Assembly: GCA_027625915.1 (NCBI GenBank)
Contig: JANTQA010000026.1
Span: 2,604,001 to 2,668,000 of the forward strand
DNA: 64,000 nt
Origin: Anaeramoeba flamelloides
Taxonomy: Eukaryota; Metamonada; Anaeramoebidae
Direction of reading: 5' to 3'
Both the position numbers and the translations under genes were made by a program. Below, piece after piece: positions 45,000 to 58,148 of the stretch (position 1 is the stretch's first letter; every line of letters begins with the position of its first letter). Under the pieces are notes generated by a model, which was not told the origin of the DNA, searched no databases, and saw nothing but the letters and a program-made list of their open reading frames with translations.

Positions 45000-45639
45000 G
45001 CTTGGGTGTATTTTTGGACTTGTTTACTTGGTTGTTTTTCTGCTTCTTTTTTTTTATTTTCGTCTTTTTCATCTTTCGTTTATTTTGGTATCTCATTATG
45101 TTCCCCTTTTTTATTGATTTTTTGGAATTTTTTAAAGGAGCTTTCATCAAAACTAAACTGAGTTCGATGAGTCTTTAAAAAAGGTGGAGTATGGGTGGAA
45201 CATACATTTTTTGGTGATAACTGTTTCCATTCAACATGCTCAAAAGAATTGGTTGTTTTTTTTGAAAAATTTGTGATTTGTTGTTTCAAGCCTTGTATTT
45301 TTGTTAGACTAGGTTTCAATTTTTTCTTTTCATGTGGAGGTAGATCAATAAAAAGCGCTCCATTGTTTTATTTTGTTTTTAATACATTTTTTTTGAATTT
45401 CTTTGTCTCTTCCAGCGCCTTTTTATTTTGAACGTGTTTCATTTTTTTTTCAATTGCATGCCGGTTTTGTTTCGTTCTACTTTTTTTTGGTGACATACAG
45501 TCAATCCATTCAAAATTTTCTTTTGGTGTGTTGTTTTCATTTTAGTTTTTGATTTTTTTTTTAATTGATAGGTGAGCGGACTCATTTTTTGTGCTGGAAC
45601 AAAACTGTTTTGTGTGTACATTTTGTAATTGGACATCAT
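45000..45639 (-). other. Possible degraded 5' coding region of the kinase gene
   Basis: Upstream of the kinase start the minus strand has several overlapping open stretches in different frames: one from an ATG at 45639 (MMSNYKMYTQNSFVPAQ), one at 45319-45080 (SPKNVCSTHTPPFLK) and one ending at 44923. G+C is higher than in the surrounding spacer and homopolymers are shorter, which looks coding-like. No single frame runs through, so it may be a broken N-terminal extension, or chance. Confidence 0.35.
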
Positions 45640-48125
45640 TAAAAGTTTTGTTGAATTGAAACCAATTAGCCCTCAATTTATTTAAAAAAGTTGTAATGTA
45701 AAAAATAAAAATAGATCAATAGTTTTTTGACTATCTCTATAAAGTGAGCAGTACTAAGTTTAATACTACCAAACTATATAAACTAGATGATTATTATTCA
45801 TCTTTTGCCTTTGTTATAATTCATATTCCTTTTCAAAATCGATTTTATTTTTGTTTTGTAAAATCCAAAATTGAATTTGCAAATTAACAAAACATCACTT
45901 TTTGAACTTTTTATTCAAAATTTTCATTGACTTTCATCTTTTTCAAGTAAAAAATTGGATTTTTCGGAATTGTGTTTTTTATTTCAGAAAAGTATATCAG
46001 ATTTTTACTCTTTACTTATAGTTATTTCGAAATTGATTAAAAAGGTAACTTTTTATTTTTTTATCTTTGGGAGTAAACTGTAAAGAATATTATTTAATTG
46101 GTTAATTGTCACTTAAGGAGAACACTCCCGTCAGGGGGATTATTGAGTTAGTATGTTATTTAACTTATTCAAGAAGAATTTGAATTCTGAAGAAAGTGTA
46201 TCAAAAAATTATAATTTTCAAAATTAAAATCAACAATCACAGAAAAAAAAAAAAATTTTCAAATAGATTTTTTGTATGAAAATTTTAAAAAAATATGATA
46301 CTATATTTAATAGTCAGTTAAAAAAAATCAAAAAATATTTCTTGAAATTGAAAAATAAAGTAAAAATATTATTACTCAAATAAATAATTATCTATAAATC
46401 AATTTTCAAAAATGAATTATTGATTATTTTAAAAGTTTGATCTATTTTTTCTTCATTTTTGAAAAAGTTTCAAAATTTCAAATATTTTCATATTATTGAA
46501 AAACAATTATTCTCTTTGAAAATAGAAAGAAATCTTATTATCTAACAACTAAGTGTACAAAAATACACTTATAAGATAAAACTTCAAAGTAGGTTCTAGT
46601 AATAACTTTGTTTAAAAAATCTACTCGATAGTAAAAATAATTCTAATAATTTTTTTGTCTTGAATATATATATATATATATAAAAATATTCAAAAATAAA
46701 TATGAAAACGACAACAAGGCGTTAAAATTGTATAATATTTCATATTTCACTGAATTTTTCAAATACAAAAATGAAAAAAAAAAAGAAAAAAAATAAATTT
46801 AGCTTCGATTAATTTCTTCTCGAACAATTTTATTTTTTTAAAACACCTCATACAATTTTAAAATTATCGAAGATGCGTTAATTATTTCAACTTATTATGA
46901 TTTTTAATTTTTGAAACCTTCACTGTGCTTTATAATTTTCTTTATTTCTGCTAATTATTTTTTATTTTTTGAAAAGTTTAATTTTAAATCAAATAGAATA
47001 TAATGTTTTTATAAAAAAAGAATAGTTGGCTATAAGTCACAGCAAAATCAGATTACAAAAAGGATATCATTGTTGATCTTTATCATAATCTTTATTGAGA
47101 TAAATGTGTAATTAAAGAATAATTATGAAAATTAAAAAACAGGTGTGAGAAGAATAAAAATCTCGAAAATATTAGGAAATTTATTTTTGATCACAAAAAT
47201 CTACAACTATGTAAAAATGAATTTATTTAATGTGAGGGTATATTACATCAGATATTTATGTGGACTTAGGTAGGTTATATTATTGGAATGGGAGGTTAGG
47301 GGGGGTAAGGAGGGATTTGATGAAAAAAATATCAAATTAAATAAAAAAAATTTACCTACTTACAATTTTCTCGATGTCCAAATTGCTAACGTTATTATAT
47401 TTTTAAAATTCACCACAGAAAAAAGTAACTTGATTTTCTAGATTTTTTTTATTTAATTAATGTAGACAGCCCAACATTTTTCAATTGTTAATAGTTTTCT
47501 TCATATAATACTAGTCAATTTCGTCTGAGAAAGAATATTTAAAAATACTTTTTTTTTATTAATTAAAATTATCAACATTCTCATTTTTAAAATTAATTAT
47601 TCATCAAAGATCTTTTCTATCGAAAACTTAAGGTTTAAAATCCTTGAAATAGGAAACAATTCTAAAACATATTTAGTAAATAAAAAAAAAAAAAAATATT
47701 ATAGTTTGTTATTTCACAATTCATGAACTATACACTTTTAAAAGTTTCTCTTCTTATAATATAATCAATTTATATATAATACCCAACAATATTTGGGGTT
47801 AAATTAATTATTCCCAAAAACCTTCATAACCAATGAAAAAAAAATGTGAAATTTTTGAAGATAATTATTTTTTAGTATATTTTTTAATCATCATTAAATT
47901 AATGTTTATGATCATTAATTTATATTTTTAAAATACAAATAAATTTATTAGCAAGTAATCAAACAAGTAAATAAACCAATAAGCAAATAAATCAATAAAG
48001 AAAGAAAGTAAGAATGAAAGAAAGAAAAAAAGAAAGAAAGAAAGAAAAAAAGAAAAAAAGATAGCAAGAAAAAAAGAAAAGAAGAAAAGAATGATCAAAT
48101 GATTAAATAAAACTAAAAAATCGAA
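45640..48125. other. Intergenic, repeat fragments only
   Basis: Contains a family B fragment (about 46345-46660, matching 21455-21770), a short AT repeat at 46665-46682, a G-rich run at 47290-47314, a family A left end (TTAAGGTTTAAAATCC at 47628), and an AAAG microsatellite before the DOCK stop. No exon seen. Confidence 0.5.
47990..48095. repeat. AAAG tetranucleotide repeat downstream of DOCK
   Basis: GAAAGAAAGAAAG units with several AAAAAG interruptions. It lies just past the DOCK stop codon on the minus strand, where it would be a polypyrimidine 3' flank. Confidence 0.75.
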
Positions 48126-49387
48126 TTAATTTTTAGTATCTTCATTTCTTAATTTTTCATCAAACATTTTGGAAATATTAAAATTATCATTTCTATTTGA
48201 ATCAATTTTTGAATCAAATAAATAAGGGAAGCACAATTCTTTATATTTGAATAAGGATTCTTTCATTATATCATTCATTTGGTTATATACCGAAGATGAA
48301 GTTTCTATAAATCTATTTAATGCAATTTCTGTATATTTAAAGAAATGTTTAAAGGTTTGCTTCAATTGGAAATTAAATTTAGGGTCGTTTTGCTTTTGAT
48401 TAGTTAGATGCGTTTGAATCAAAGAAAAGGGTCCAGCATTTACCATTGTTAATAAGGAACCATTCAATATCAGTGATAATTGTTTGCCGGGAATTTTTGG
48501 AAGGTTCAACAGTCTTAGCATATGTAAATTTTTCTTACAAATATCGGTAATGGCTGTTTCAATACTTGACATTTGATTTTTTTGGATCTTTATTATTTCT
48601 TGTCTTGTGGTAATATAAGGGAAGGGGTATTTGACTGTATAAATGTTTCGATAAAATTTTTTCTCCTTGGTCTTTTTATCTTTAAGTGTGCATTCAGAAT
48701 AATAATCCTTAACGTGGCTAGCCTTTAAAGGGTTTAAATAATCATTATTCAAATAATTGTCGTCATCAGCCAAATCATTAAAATCATAATTTATTAAAAG
48801 TGATACCGATTTTATTGTAATATAATATTTATTCGGATCTAAATCATTAACGTCCAGATCAGATTCGGCAAGTACGATTAAGTTTTCAATTTCCTTTTTG
48901 AATTTGGGGGCAAATTTTTCTTTGAAAATGTTTAGTAGATCTGTGATTCGAATTGAAAGTGGGTATTTGTAAATAAATTTTTTCTTGTTATCAGTATTAA
49001 ATTTTTTGCCAAAAAAGCAAATTTTATAATAGTTATAATCAGTATTAAAATTTTCATTCTTATTTTCAGAATATTTTTGGTAAATTTTTGATAGTGTGTT
49101 ATTTATAATTGAGCACCGTTTGTATTTCTTTTGTAGTTTTAATATTTTGATTAACAACGAAGAAACCCTTTCAATATAAAATAAGGTATTTGACCGTTGG
49201 AAGTTTATAAAACTACTTTCTAAACAATAAATCAACCCTTCAACTGAAAAATACTCCTTTTTAATAAATTTCAAATTTGGTATTTTATTATTATTGTAAT
49301 CATAGGATTCCTCTTTAATTGATGGATGGATATTATTTAATACTGAATTAAATTTACAATCATTTATATTACTACTGATACTTTGAA

Positions 49388-49420
<33 letters not shown>

Positions 49421-52400
49421 GAGAAAATAAAATACAATCTTTGGGTTTCATAAAATTTAAATATGCGAAAATCATTGCAGATTGATGTAATTTAATTAAG
49501 CCAATTTCAGAATAATTTTTTTCTTTGTGCATCAAATCTTCTAATCGTTGGAACCAATTAAATCTATATATCGGGCGATGTCTACTTAAATCAGCTGTAG
49601 ATATTAACAAATCAGCAGAAAATTCAAGATCATATTTATTATCATGCATTTGAAAGGAAATTAATAATTTATTTTGAAGATCTTTTAATACTTTATTACT
49701 TTTCTTTTTAAATAATTTGTCTTTATTATTATCGCATAATAACTTTACATTTGTTATAACCTTTTTCAAATTTAAAATTTCATTTTCAGTAAATTTTTTA
49801 TTAATGGTCTTCAGGATCTTTTCTAAAGTTAAATCCAATACAATTTTGATTTTTGTGAGTTTATTGTTATTATATTTGAAGGTGTACAACAACAATAAAT
49901 AAAATATACAATATATTAATCTAGAAATTTGGAAATCATTAATAATAATAATTTTTTTAAAAATTTGTTTAATAATGTCACTTTGAAAAATAATGTCATT
50001 TGCGAAGATTTGAATTTGGAATTCTCTCAATATTACAATCAATATTTTTAACAAGTGAATCTCGATTAAATTGGAATTCTTTTGTTTAAATATCAAAAGT
50101 ACTAATTTTAATATATTAAAAAGTTTACTATCTTCGTCTTGAACTGTTTCGCTTTCCTTCATAAGGGGCTGGAAATTAACTATTATTTTTTCAATGGTTT
50201 CTAATGCAATAAATTTGATCTCATTATTCAAAATTTTTTCCATAACCGAATCGTTTTGATCCCCATTAGTATTGTTTTTAATTTTATTATTATTATTATT
50301 ATTATTTTTTCCTATATCAACACTACCATTGATATCGGAATTAGCCAGTTTACCATTTTTTTCCTTGTTTGAAAGAATAGGTTGATCTTGATCCTTTTTA
50401 TTAGGAACAGTATTTCTTTTGTTTTGGTTTTTAAGAATATTCAATCTACTATTTGATGCTAAACGATTTGCAGTTGCATTACTTTGAATAAATTGGATAT
50501 TTTCATTGTCAATATCTTCGTCTTTCCCTTTAATTACATTTGTTTCATTTTTATTAGCACTATCATTTGAATTAATATTTAGGCTAGATAATGAATGTGT
50601 TTTCGTTGAAACCAATTTTTGTAAAGATTGAGATTCATGAAGTTTTAATAATAATTTAGAAAGGTCTTTTTTTTTATTTTCTTTGCTTTTTTTATTTTTC
50701 AATTTTGTAATGTTTTTGTCATTTAAAGTATGTAAATTTATAATACTTAACTTTAATAATTTCCAAAAAGAATTAAATTTAAAAGTTGAATCATTCATTT
50801 TAACCCAAGTAATAAACAAATTTAGATTTATATACTTTAAAATTGTTAAAAAATTTACCAGAATTAATTTTTTTAAATTGTCCTCACATTTTTTAATTGT
50901 ATTATACCTTTTCGTTAAAACAATTATTAAAGGAAAATACATTGTAAATATATTTGAAATTAATTCTTTGTTATTTTGAAATTCCGTTTCATGCTTTTTA
51001 AATAAATTTAATAATAATTTATTAATTTTGAAGAAAAGCTTTTTATCTTTTTTTAAAGAGTAATACAATAGTTTTTTATAATAATTTAATACGATCCCAC
51101 AGAAGGGATATTTATTCAATAAGAATTTTGCAATATTGATCTTTTTCTTTTTATTCTTTTCATTGTTAGAATCAAGTGGGGGCAAATTATTTAATGATGG
51201 TAAATTTATTTGAATAAAATAATCATTTTGAGTAATTATTTTGATATATTTGTATTCCAATAAATTAATATTTATTATATTATTCTTTATTTGAATATTA
51301 TGGAAATCATTTAATATATTATTTAAAATAATGTTTTTTTTATTAAAAATTAATGCAAATTGATTTTGATTTTTGAATAATTGAATATTAATTTTTAAAA
51401 TTTCATTTTTATTCTTTTGATTTAAATTGTTCAATAAATTGCTTTTTAATAAACTAAATAATTGATCGATTTTTAGTATATATTTTTCATTAAAAAAATC
51501 TTTTTTCTTATCATCATCTTCATTTACATTTACTTTTTCAATTTCCATTTCAATTGTTTTTTCTTTTTCTTTTTCTTTTCCAATTTCAATTGTTTTTTCT
51601 TTTTCATTCCCTTTTTCTTTTTCGATTTCTTTTTTTTCATCTATTTCCTTTCCCTTTCCCTTTCCCTTTCCCTTTCCCTTTCCCTTTCCCTTTCCCTTTC
51701 CCTTTCCCTTTCCCTTTCCCTTTCCCTTTCCCTTTCCCTTTCCCTTTCCCTTTTCTTCACGTATTTCCTTTTTGTTTTTATTTATTGTACTTTTATTTTT
51801 TAATAAAAATAATTGCATTGATTTTATTATTTTTTGAAATAAATAGTTACTGACTAATAAATATTCAGGAATTTGTGAATTCCTCCTTCGATCATTTAAA
51901 TCTGTTTGTTTGTTTTTAATGAAAAAAATCCAACATTTAATCATTTTAGTAAAAAAGTAAGAAATATTTTGATTTTTTAATGAAGACTTATAAAAATTAA
52001 AATGGTATTGTATATACGCCGTTAATAATTGTTTATTATATTGTGCTATTATATATATATAATTACAATATTCTTCAAAAATTGTTAGAATTGTTTTCTT
52101 TGTATTAAAGGTGAAAAAACTTTGATAAAATATTTCAAAAATCGGAAGCATGTTTTCGATTAAGACTTCTTTTGGCTGGCTTTTTAATTCAATTAATAAT
52201 TCAAGAAAACGATCATTGCTTTTGGTTTTATTAGTTTTTATTAATTGGAAATTGTTAAATAGATCCGTAATAGTTTTATTTTTTGGATAAATTGTACTTT
52301 TTAAATTTAATATAATATTAAAATGCCTTTCTTTATCATTATCATTATAAAAGTTGTCCTCGTTGTTGCCGCTATTGTAAGTGGTTGTATTTTTATTTGT

Positions 52401-54920
52401 ACTTTTGCTGCTGCTATCATTCTGATCATTTACAATCTTTAAATAATTCTTTTTATCTAATCTATTAAAAATTTTTAAGGATTTTATTTTATTTCCACTT
52501 ATGGTATGAGGATTAATTGTTAAAATTGAATAGCCAATTAGATTATTATTATTTTCATAATCATCGTTAGCATGCGCAATTGTATAAAAAGTAAATAAGA
52601 AATGGTCTTTTTCAGAAAAGGTAGATTTTATTGCTATTTTAATTTCATCTTGAAAATTAATCTTATTATTGTTTCTAATTTTTTTAATTGTTAAAAGATT
52701 TTTTGATACATAACTTTTTCCATTGTATTTCCCATAAATACGTTTTAAACTTGATGAATTTAAAGTATCTAAATTTTTATATTCCACCTTGATTAAAATA
52801 TATTCATAATCCTTTAGAAATTTGAAATTGCAGAGACTAATAGGATATAAATAAATATCATTCGTATACTTTGTAAACGGCTTTATATTCAATAATTGTG
52901 GAAAATATTGAATTTTTTTTATTAAAACTCTTTCGTTGACAATGCCTTTATCTTTGCTGTTTATTCGATTAGAAAGATAATCATCATCATTAACTTTTTC
53001 AAAATCAAAATTGTTTTTATTCTGTAATTGACTATAGCTATTAAAGCTTTGATCCTTTTTGGAAAATGTATTTTGATTTAATAGATTTTTTAATTTTTGA
53101 TCAATTACACCGGCTTGAGTATTCTCATTTGATTGATTTGTATATGGTTTTGTTTTGTTTTTTTGTTTATTAAAATCTTGTCTCATTGTTGGAAAGGAAT
53201 CAACTATTCCTTCACTAAATTCAGTTATAGAGTCTTTGTTTATTAATTTTAGTGTAATATAACCTGGTACTTTTCTTTTTGAATAAAATTTTTCAGTTAC
53301 TTTTTTATCATAAAACAAATTTTCTAAGGAATTATCGGAATTATTAGGTAAATACCTCAATAATGGCGAAAAATTATTTGCACACATAATTTGTTGGTTG
53401 CCTTGCATATTTAAATAACTAATTGGAATAATAATATAAATAAAATTTTGCCTATATAGCTCTTCCGTCCCATTTTTTTCAAACTTTGATTTGTTCAGAT
53501 CAGTAGATTTATCCTTATTCTCTTTAGATTCTTTTCTATTGTCGCTACTGTTGGTATTTGTACGTTCTTGATGCAAATAATGAATTGATTTAATTTTTTT
53601 TGATTTTTTTTTTAATAATATAAAAGTGTTTTTTTTTGGATTTAATATTGGTTCAATTAACTTTTCATAATCACCCTGAAAGATTTTTTCAATCCGTATT
53701 AATAAACTAATTGGATTACTATAGTTTTTTGGGACATTGAAAATTGCTTTATTTATCTGTGTTGCTTTATGTGCAGTCCTTTTTAGATTTTCTTTCTCAA
53801 ATGATTGCTTCTCGATTGGTATAATAAAATAAAATTTTTCGGATAATTGAATATCGTTTTGAGAATCATAAAGCGATACACTACAATACAGTTTTTCATT
53901 ATTCATTTTTTCAATTGGTTTCTCATTCTTTTGCTGTTTTTGTTTTTCTTTTTCCTTTTCTTTTTCTTTTTCTTTTTGTTTTTCTTTTTGTTTCTCTTTT
54001 TTTTTTTTTTTTTTTGATTTTTTTTTCCGAATTTTCATCTGTTATCGTTTCAGTGCGCTTATTTCCTCGAAAGGTAATAGAAATTGGTTCAAAATAAAGA
54101 TAAACAAATTCACTTTCTGTTGTTTCTGTTTCTGCCTCAGCTCCAAATTGTGAAAATTCTCTTTTATTTTTTTTAATTTTCTGTTGTTTTTCGCTTGTTA
54201 AATTTATTAAAATGTTTCTGTTCAAAGTAGAAAAAATTGGAATTAAAGGAGTCCGATATTTTTTTCTTGTGCTTTTTAAATCTTGTAAGTATAATGAATT
54301 TAATACGTGTTTAAAGTATTCGTAAAATGGCAGTTGTCGATCAGATTTTTCTATGATGGGATTCTTTTTTTGCTTATTTTCATTTTGATAAACATCAAAA
54401 TAAACTGTAGTCAATTTTCGAACAAGTTTTCCTTTAGGTTTGAATATCTTGACTGATTGTTTGTTGTTCTCTTCAGATGTCTGGGAAATTGGTAATAGGT
54501 TATTAATTATGTTTTGAAATTTTGACACATTTTCATCTGTAAATTTCATGGTCGTTTTCGTAAAATAGTATAGGGATCTGCTCATACAATAGACACACAA
54601 AGCAGAAAAGGTTTTACTTTTTAACATTTTTTGCTTTTTTTTTTGTTCATTTAGTTTTTTTTATTTTTTAAGTGAATTTTTCAGTGTTCTGTTTGAAAAG
54701 AAAAAAATTTTTTGGAAATTAAAAAAAAAATTAAATTTTTAATACTTACTCTAATTCTAGAAGAAGGAAGATCTGTTGGTGGTTTTTTGTTTAACTTAAC
54801 GATCCTTTTATAAGGAGGGATCAAAAGTTGTGATTTGTTTTGATCTTTTTCTACAGAAAGAGACATGACTGTTGCATCATAGTCATAATAATAGTTTTTC
54901 TTTTTTTTTTTGTTTTTCAT
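48126..54920 (-). CDS. DOCK-family guanine nucleotide exchange factor (zizimin-like), frame change near the N-terminus
   Basis: The main frame (54038-48126, TAA) covers about 1,950 residues. Near its start LYCSVSLYDSQ matches the DOCK N-terminus. A DHR-1/C2 domain follows at about 400-540 (TKYTNDIYLYPISL, HFLFTFYTIAH). DHR-2 lies at about 1470-1960 (YPFPYITTRQEI, then GSLLTMVNAGPFSLIQ). The VNAGP loop keeps the valine that senses nucleotide and Mg in DOCK proteins. DOCKs activate Rac/Cdc42 to drive actin remodelling. An upstream frame from 54627 (ending EFVYLYFEPISITF) clearly belongs to the same protein but is offset by one base; the switch lies in the poly-lysine tract 53923-54038. An N-terminal exon, about 54920-54750 (PPYKRIVKLNKKPPTDLPSS), ends at GTAAGTAT and can join 54633 in phase. 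The start codon (54920 or 54866) is uncertain. Poly-Asp and Lys-Gly repeats interrupt the protein. Confidence 0.9.
49385..49423 (-). repeat. Poly-aspartate (GAT) tract inside DOCK
   Basis: About ten consecutive GAT codons on the coding strand give a run of Asp in a disordered linker before the region leading into DHR-2. Confidence 0.8.
51645..51753 (-). repeat. GGGAAA hexamer array coding for a Lys-Gly tract in DOCK
   Basis: About 17 almost uninterrupted GGGAAA units on the coding strand give a (Gly-Lys)n tract, flanked by Lys/Glu repeats. The units are identical at the DNA level, so this is a recent microsatellite-type expansion. Regularly spaced GGG runs could form G-quadruplexes in the mRNA. 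Confidence 0.9.
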
Positions 54921-55857
54921 GTGAGGAAAAAAAGGAAAAAATGATTTTTTTTTGTGCAATTTTAAAAAATTTTTCGTCAAAATTTAGAATATTTCTCAAC
55001 AGAAAGTAAATCCATTTAATTGAACAGTATTTTGTTTTTATATCATTCTACCCTTTTACTGTTTACTTTTTGTTTAGGTATTTTATAAAAGAAAAATTTT
55101 TACTATTTTATTTTTGAAAATAATTCAACTCAACTGCTTTCAAAAATAACTTTTTTTTTGTTTATCTTAATCAACACAATTACATTTTAATTTTATGTAT
55201 ACGTTTTCTTGTTTTTGGGTTAAAGTGAAAAATCAATATTACAAATATTGGGATTTTAGATTGGCAAAAATTTTCTCTTCATTTTGCATTTTTGTTTCTT
55301 TGTTCAAGAGAGTTTGAAAGGGAATAAATTCCTTCCCAAAGATTGTGGAAGACTCAAATTCAAAAATAAAAAAAACAAACTCAATTTAATGTATTTTATC
55401 TAAATTTAATTGCGAACCTTGATTTAGTTAATTATTAATATTTTTATATTTAACAATTTTGCTTAATAATAAATGAAAGTAAAACCAAAGTAAGAAATAC
55501 TATTTGTAGCAAAATAAATAGAACCAAATTTTCATTCAGTCATCCAAAATGAGATATATAAATCGTCCATTTCAAATTTATAATACACAAAAGAAACTTA
55601 AATTATTCATTCAACTTTTATGATTGGGGACTTTGATGGTTTTTCGAATTCTTGAAATGTGATTTTTATGGAAAGTTGAATTAAAATTTTGATCCTTTTA
55701 TTTTGCAATTAAAAGTAATGAAAAACTTCTTTTAGAAAGTTTGAAGAACCTACAGAAAATTTATTATTATATTTTAAAAAAATAAATTTTAAAAATAACC
55801 AAAAATTAAATTAAAAACTTTCCCCCAAAATAATAATTTTTTTAAAAATATAAACTT

Positions 55858-57240
55858 TGTTTCAGTCAAAGGGGCACAAGATTTTTTCAAATATCAATTA
55901 TTTTTATATAATAACTATTGAATAGCACTTAAAAAATAAGCAGAATAATATACATCAAATAATTATTGATATCCGTCTGAAAGAAAAAGGCTAAATCACT
56001 ATATTTTTTAAAAAATTGAAAAACTCAAATTCTTAGAGATCAAATTCCGAAAAACAGGAATGTTCTTTTTGATCTTCTAATACAAGACAAGGAAAATTTT
56101 TTCAAAAAAAAATCTCTAAATTTTGTATTTTTGAAATACACTCATATAATAAACATTATTATACAAAACAATGTTCAAAAAGGTTTACAACTTTAATAGG
56201 TATTAATAGGAATTGAAAAAAAAAATGAAATTTTTCAGTAATATTTTTTTCAATTTTAATTGTAAAATTTTTGTATTTTTTTAATTGACTTAGTGAAGAG
56301 ATTATTTTCTTCCATTTTTTTAATAATCGAAATAGAATCATATTTTTTCAATTTTAAAATAAAACCAAATATTTCAATCAAAAGGTATCGCTAAATTAAA
56401 AAAGAAAATCTGATTTTTTATCTATTTATGGGATATTTTTTATAATTTTATTTTTTTCCATGTTTGGGTTTTTATATACATTTTCTGCAAATTGCTTTAA
56501 CATTTATTCTTTTTTCAATCTTAATGATCAATCAAAAATTAATTCATTTCAACTTTTTTCACTAAAAAAATACCCCAAAAATATGTGTTTTTTTCAAAAG
56601 TCAGTCTTTTTGAAAAGGGGGGTATTCGGATTTTCATGAGGTAATAGCTATCCTTTTTTTATTACATAAAATTATGATAAATTTGAAAAAATAATTTATA
56701 AAAGAAGTATAACTGAAATCCAATGTATAGTTTTGGATAACTTTAAATTTTGCTGTTTAAATTTTCCTTGTTGTGAGTATATAAATAATAAATAGGAAAA
56801 AAAATTCACTTCATTTTATATACTTTTCTTTTAGAAATAAAACACCCAAACAAAGTTTGTTGGTATTTGTGTTCTTTTCTTGAAAAAAGAAATGAAAATG
56901 AAGTGAAAATTGTTCACATGTACTAATCTAATATCAGGATTAAAGATTGGATTGAATTGCAATTGAAATCAAAATGAATTCCCAATAATCATTTCTACAG
57001 TTTCAGGAACATTATAATAAGGTATTTTTACCAAGTGAATATTGATCTTGTTCTAAAAATTTTTTGGAACTCAATTTAGTTTCAAAAAAAAATCAATAAA
57101 AAAAAAAATGTGTAAAAATGTGAAAAAATGATTTCAATTTAAAAATTTTCAAGATAAATTTTTTCTTCTTATATCCGGGTAAAGGCTTTAAACACATGTA
57201 TTTCATCCATTATAACTGTACCCCTTTGACTGGAAAATAG
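55858..57240 (+). mobile_element. Family E element enlarged by an insertion of about 0.85 kb
   Basis: The ends are TTTCAGTCAAAGGGGCAC and GTACCCCTTTGACTGGAAA. Outer parts align with 23905-24447; between about 56130 and 56975 there is extra sequence with no match there. The extra part has no obvious TIRs and no gene. Confidence 0.7.
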
Positions 57241-57439
57241 TTTAGATAATTCAACTTACAACATAAAGAAATATATATATATATTAATTTGATATATTTA
57301 ATCAATAATTAAATACATAACCCTAATTATTTTTGTGAGTAAAGCAATAAACTAAATATTAAAAGTATCATTAGATTTAAATTCTATTTCTTAATTTTTT
57401 TTGATTTTTTTTAAAAAAATTAAATAAATACTAATTAAT

Positions 57440-57960
57440 TATAATATTATATAAAAAATGAATAAATATTCTCAAATAACCCATTTTAAATTTTAACAGT
57501 TCCTTATTTAAACTCTTAATATTTGAAAAAAAATTATCTAATATTCCAAATTTCAAGAAATTTAATAAATTATCTAAAATAAAACAAATAATCAATTTTT
57601 TCTAATCTTTAAGGATTTAATATTTGATTGATTTTTTCCTATTTTTAAAATGTGATTAAATTCGGAAAGAATTGTTATTTGTCCCTATAAACGATCATTC
57701 AATTACATTAAGGGGGATTTCTTTAAAATATAAATTTTAAATAATTTTTTTTTTCTGATTTGATCCTAAAATCCAAAATGAAAAATTATGCCCTTTATTA
57801 AAAAAAACTAATTTTAGAAAATGCAGAATATTATATACTGAAAATCAATATTCACCAAAAATTTTGAAATAGGATTTATATCCAAGAACAAATAGTCTTT
57901 TTTTATTTATTCTGAAATATTAACTTTAATTATTAAAAACTCTCCAATTATCATGCTTTT
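57440..57960 (+). mobile_element. Family B fragment with an empty family C site
   Basis: Matches 22140-22271 and 22806-22990 as one continuous stretch (TTTCAAGAAATTTAATAAAT, then AAGGATTTAATATTTGATT). It therefore shows the state of family B before the family C insertion. Confidence 0.65.
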
Positions 57961-58148
57961 TTTCGGTCTAATTAAAAATATATAATTCTTGATAAAAAAA
58001 CGTTAATGAATTTTATTAATAAAAAACAGGATTTCATGAATTTAATTATTTACCAAAATCTCTATTTTTCTGAAATCAAAAATAAAATTTTTCAAAATTT
58101 ATAATATTTCCCATAAACAAATCTAGTAAAGATAATTATTTCTATTTT

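Larger units (their letters stand above)
54921..58148. other. Intergenic between AP5M1 and DOCK, with transposon copies
   Basis: Holds a relative of the 6405-6635 repeat (55497-55715), a family E element with an insertion (55858-57240) and a family B fragment (about 57440-57960). No exons recognised. The region upstream of 54921 should contain the DOCK promoter. Confidence 0.5.

Noticed and set aside
51554-51853. Plus-strand Phe-Pro repeat frame
   Set aside because: Antisense of the GGGAAA array in DOCK.
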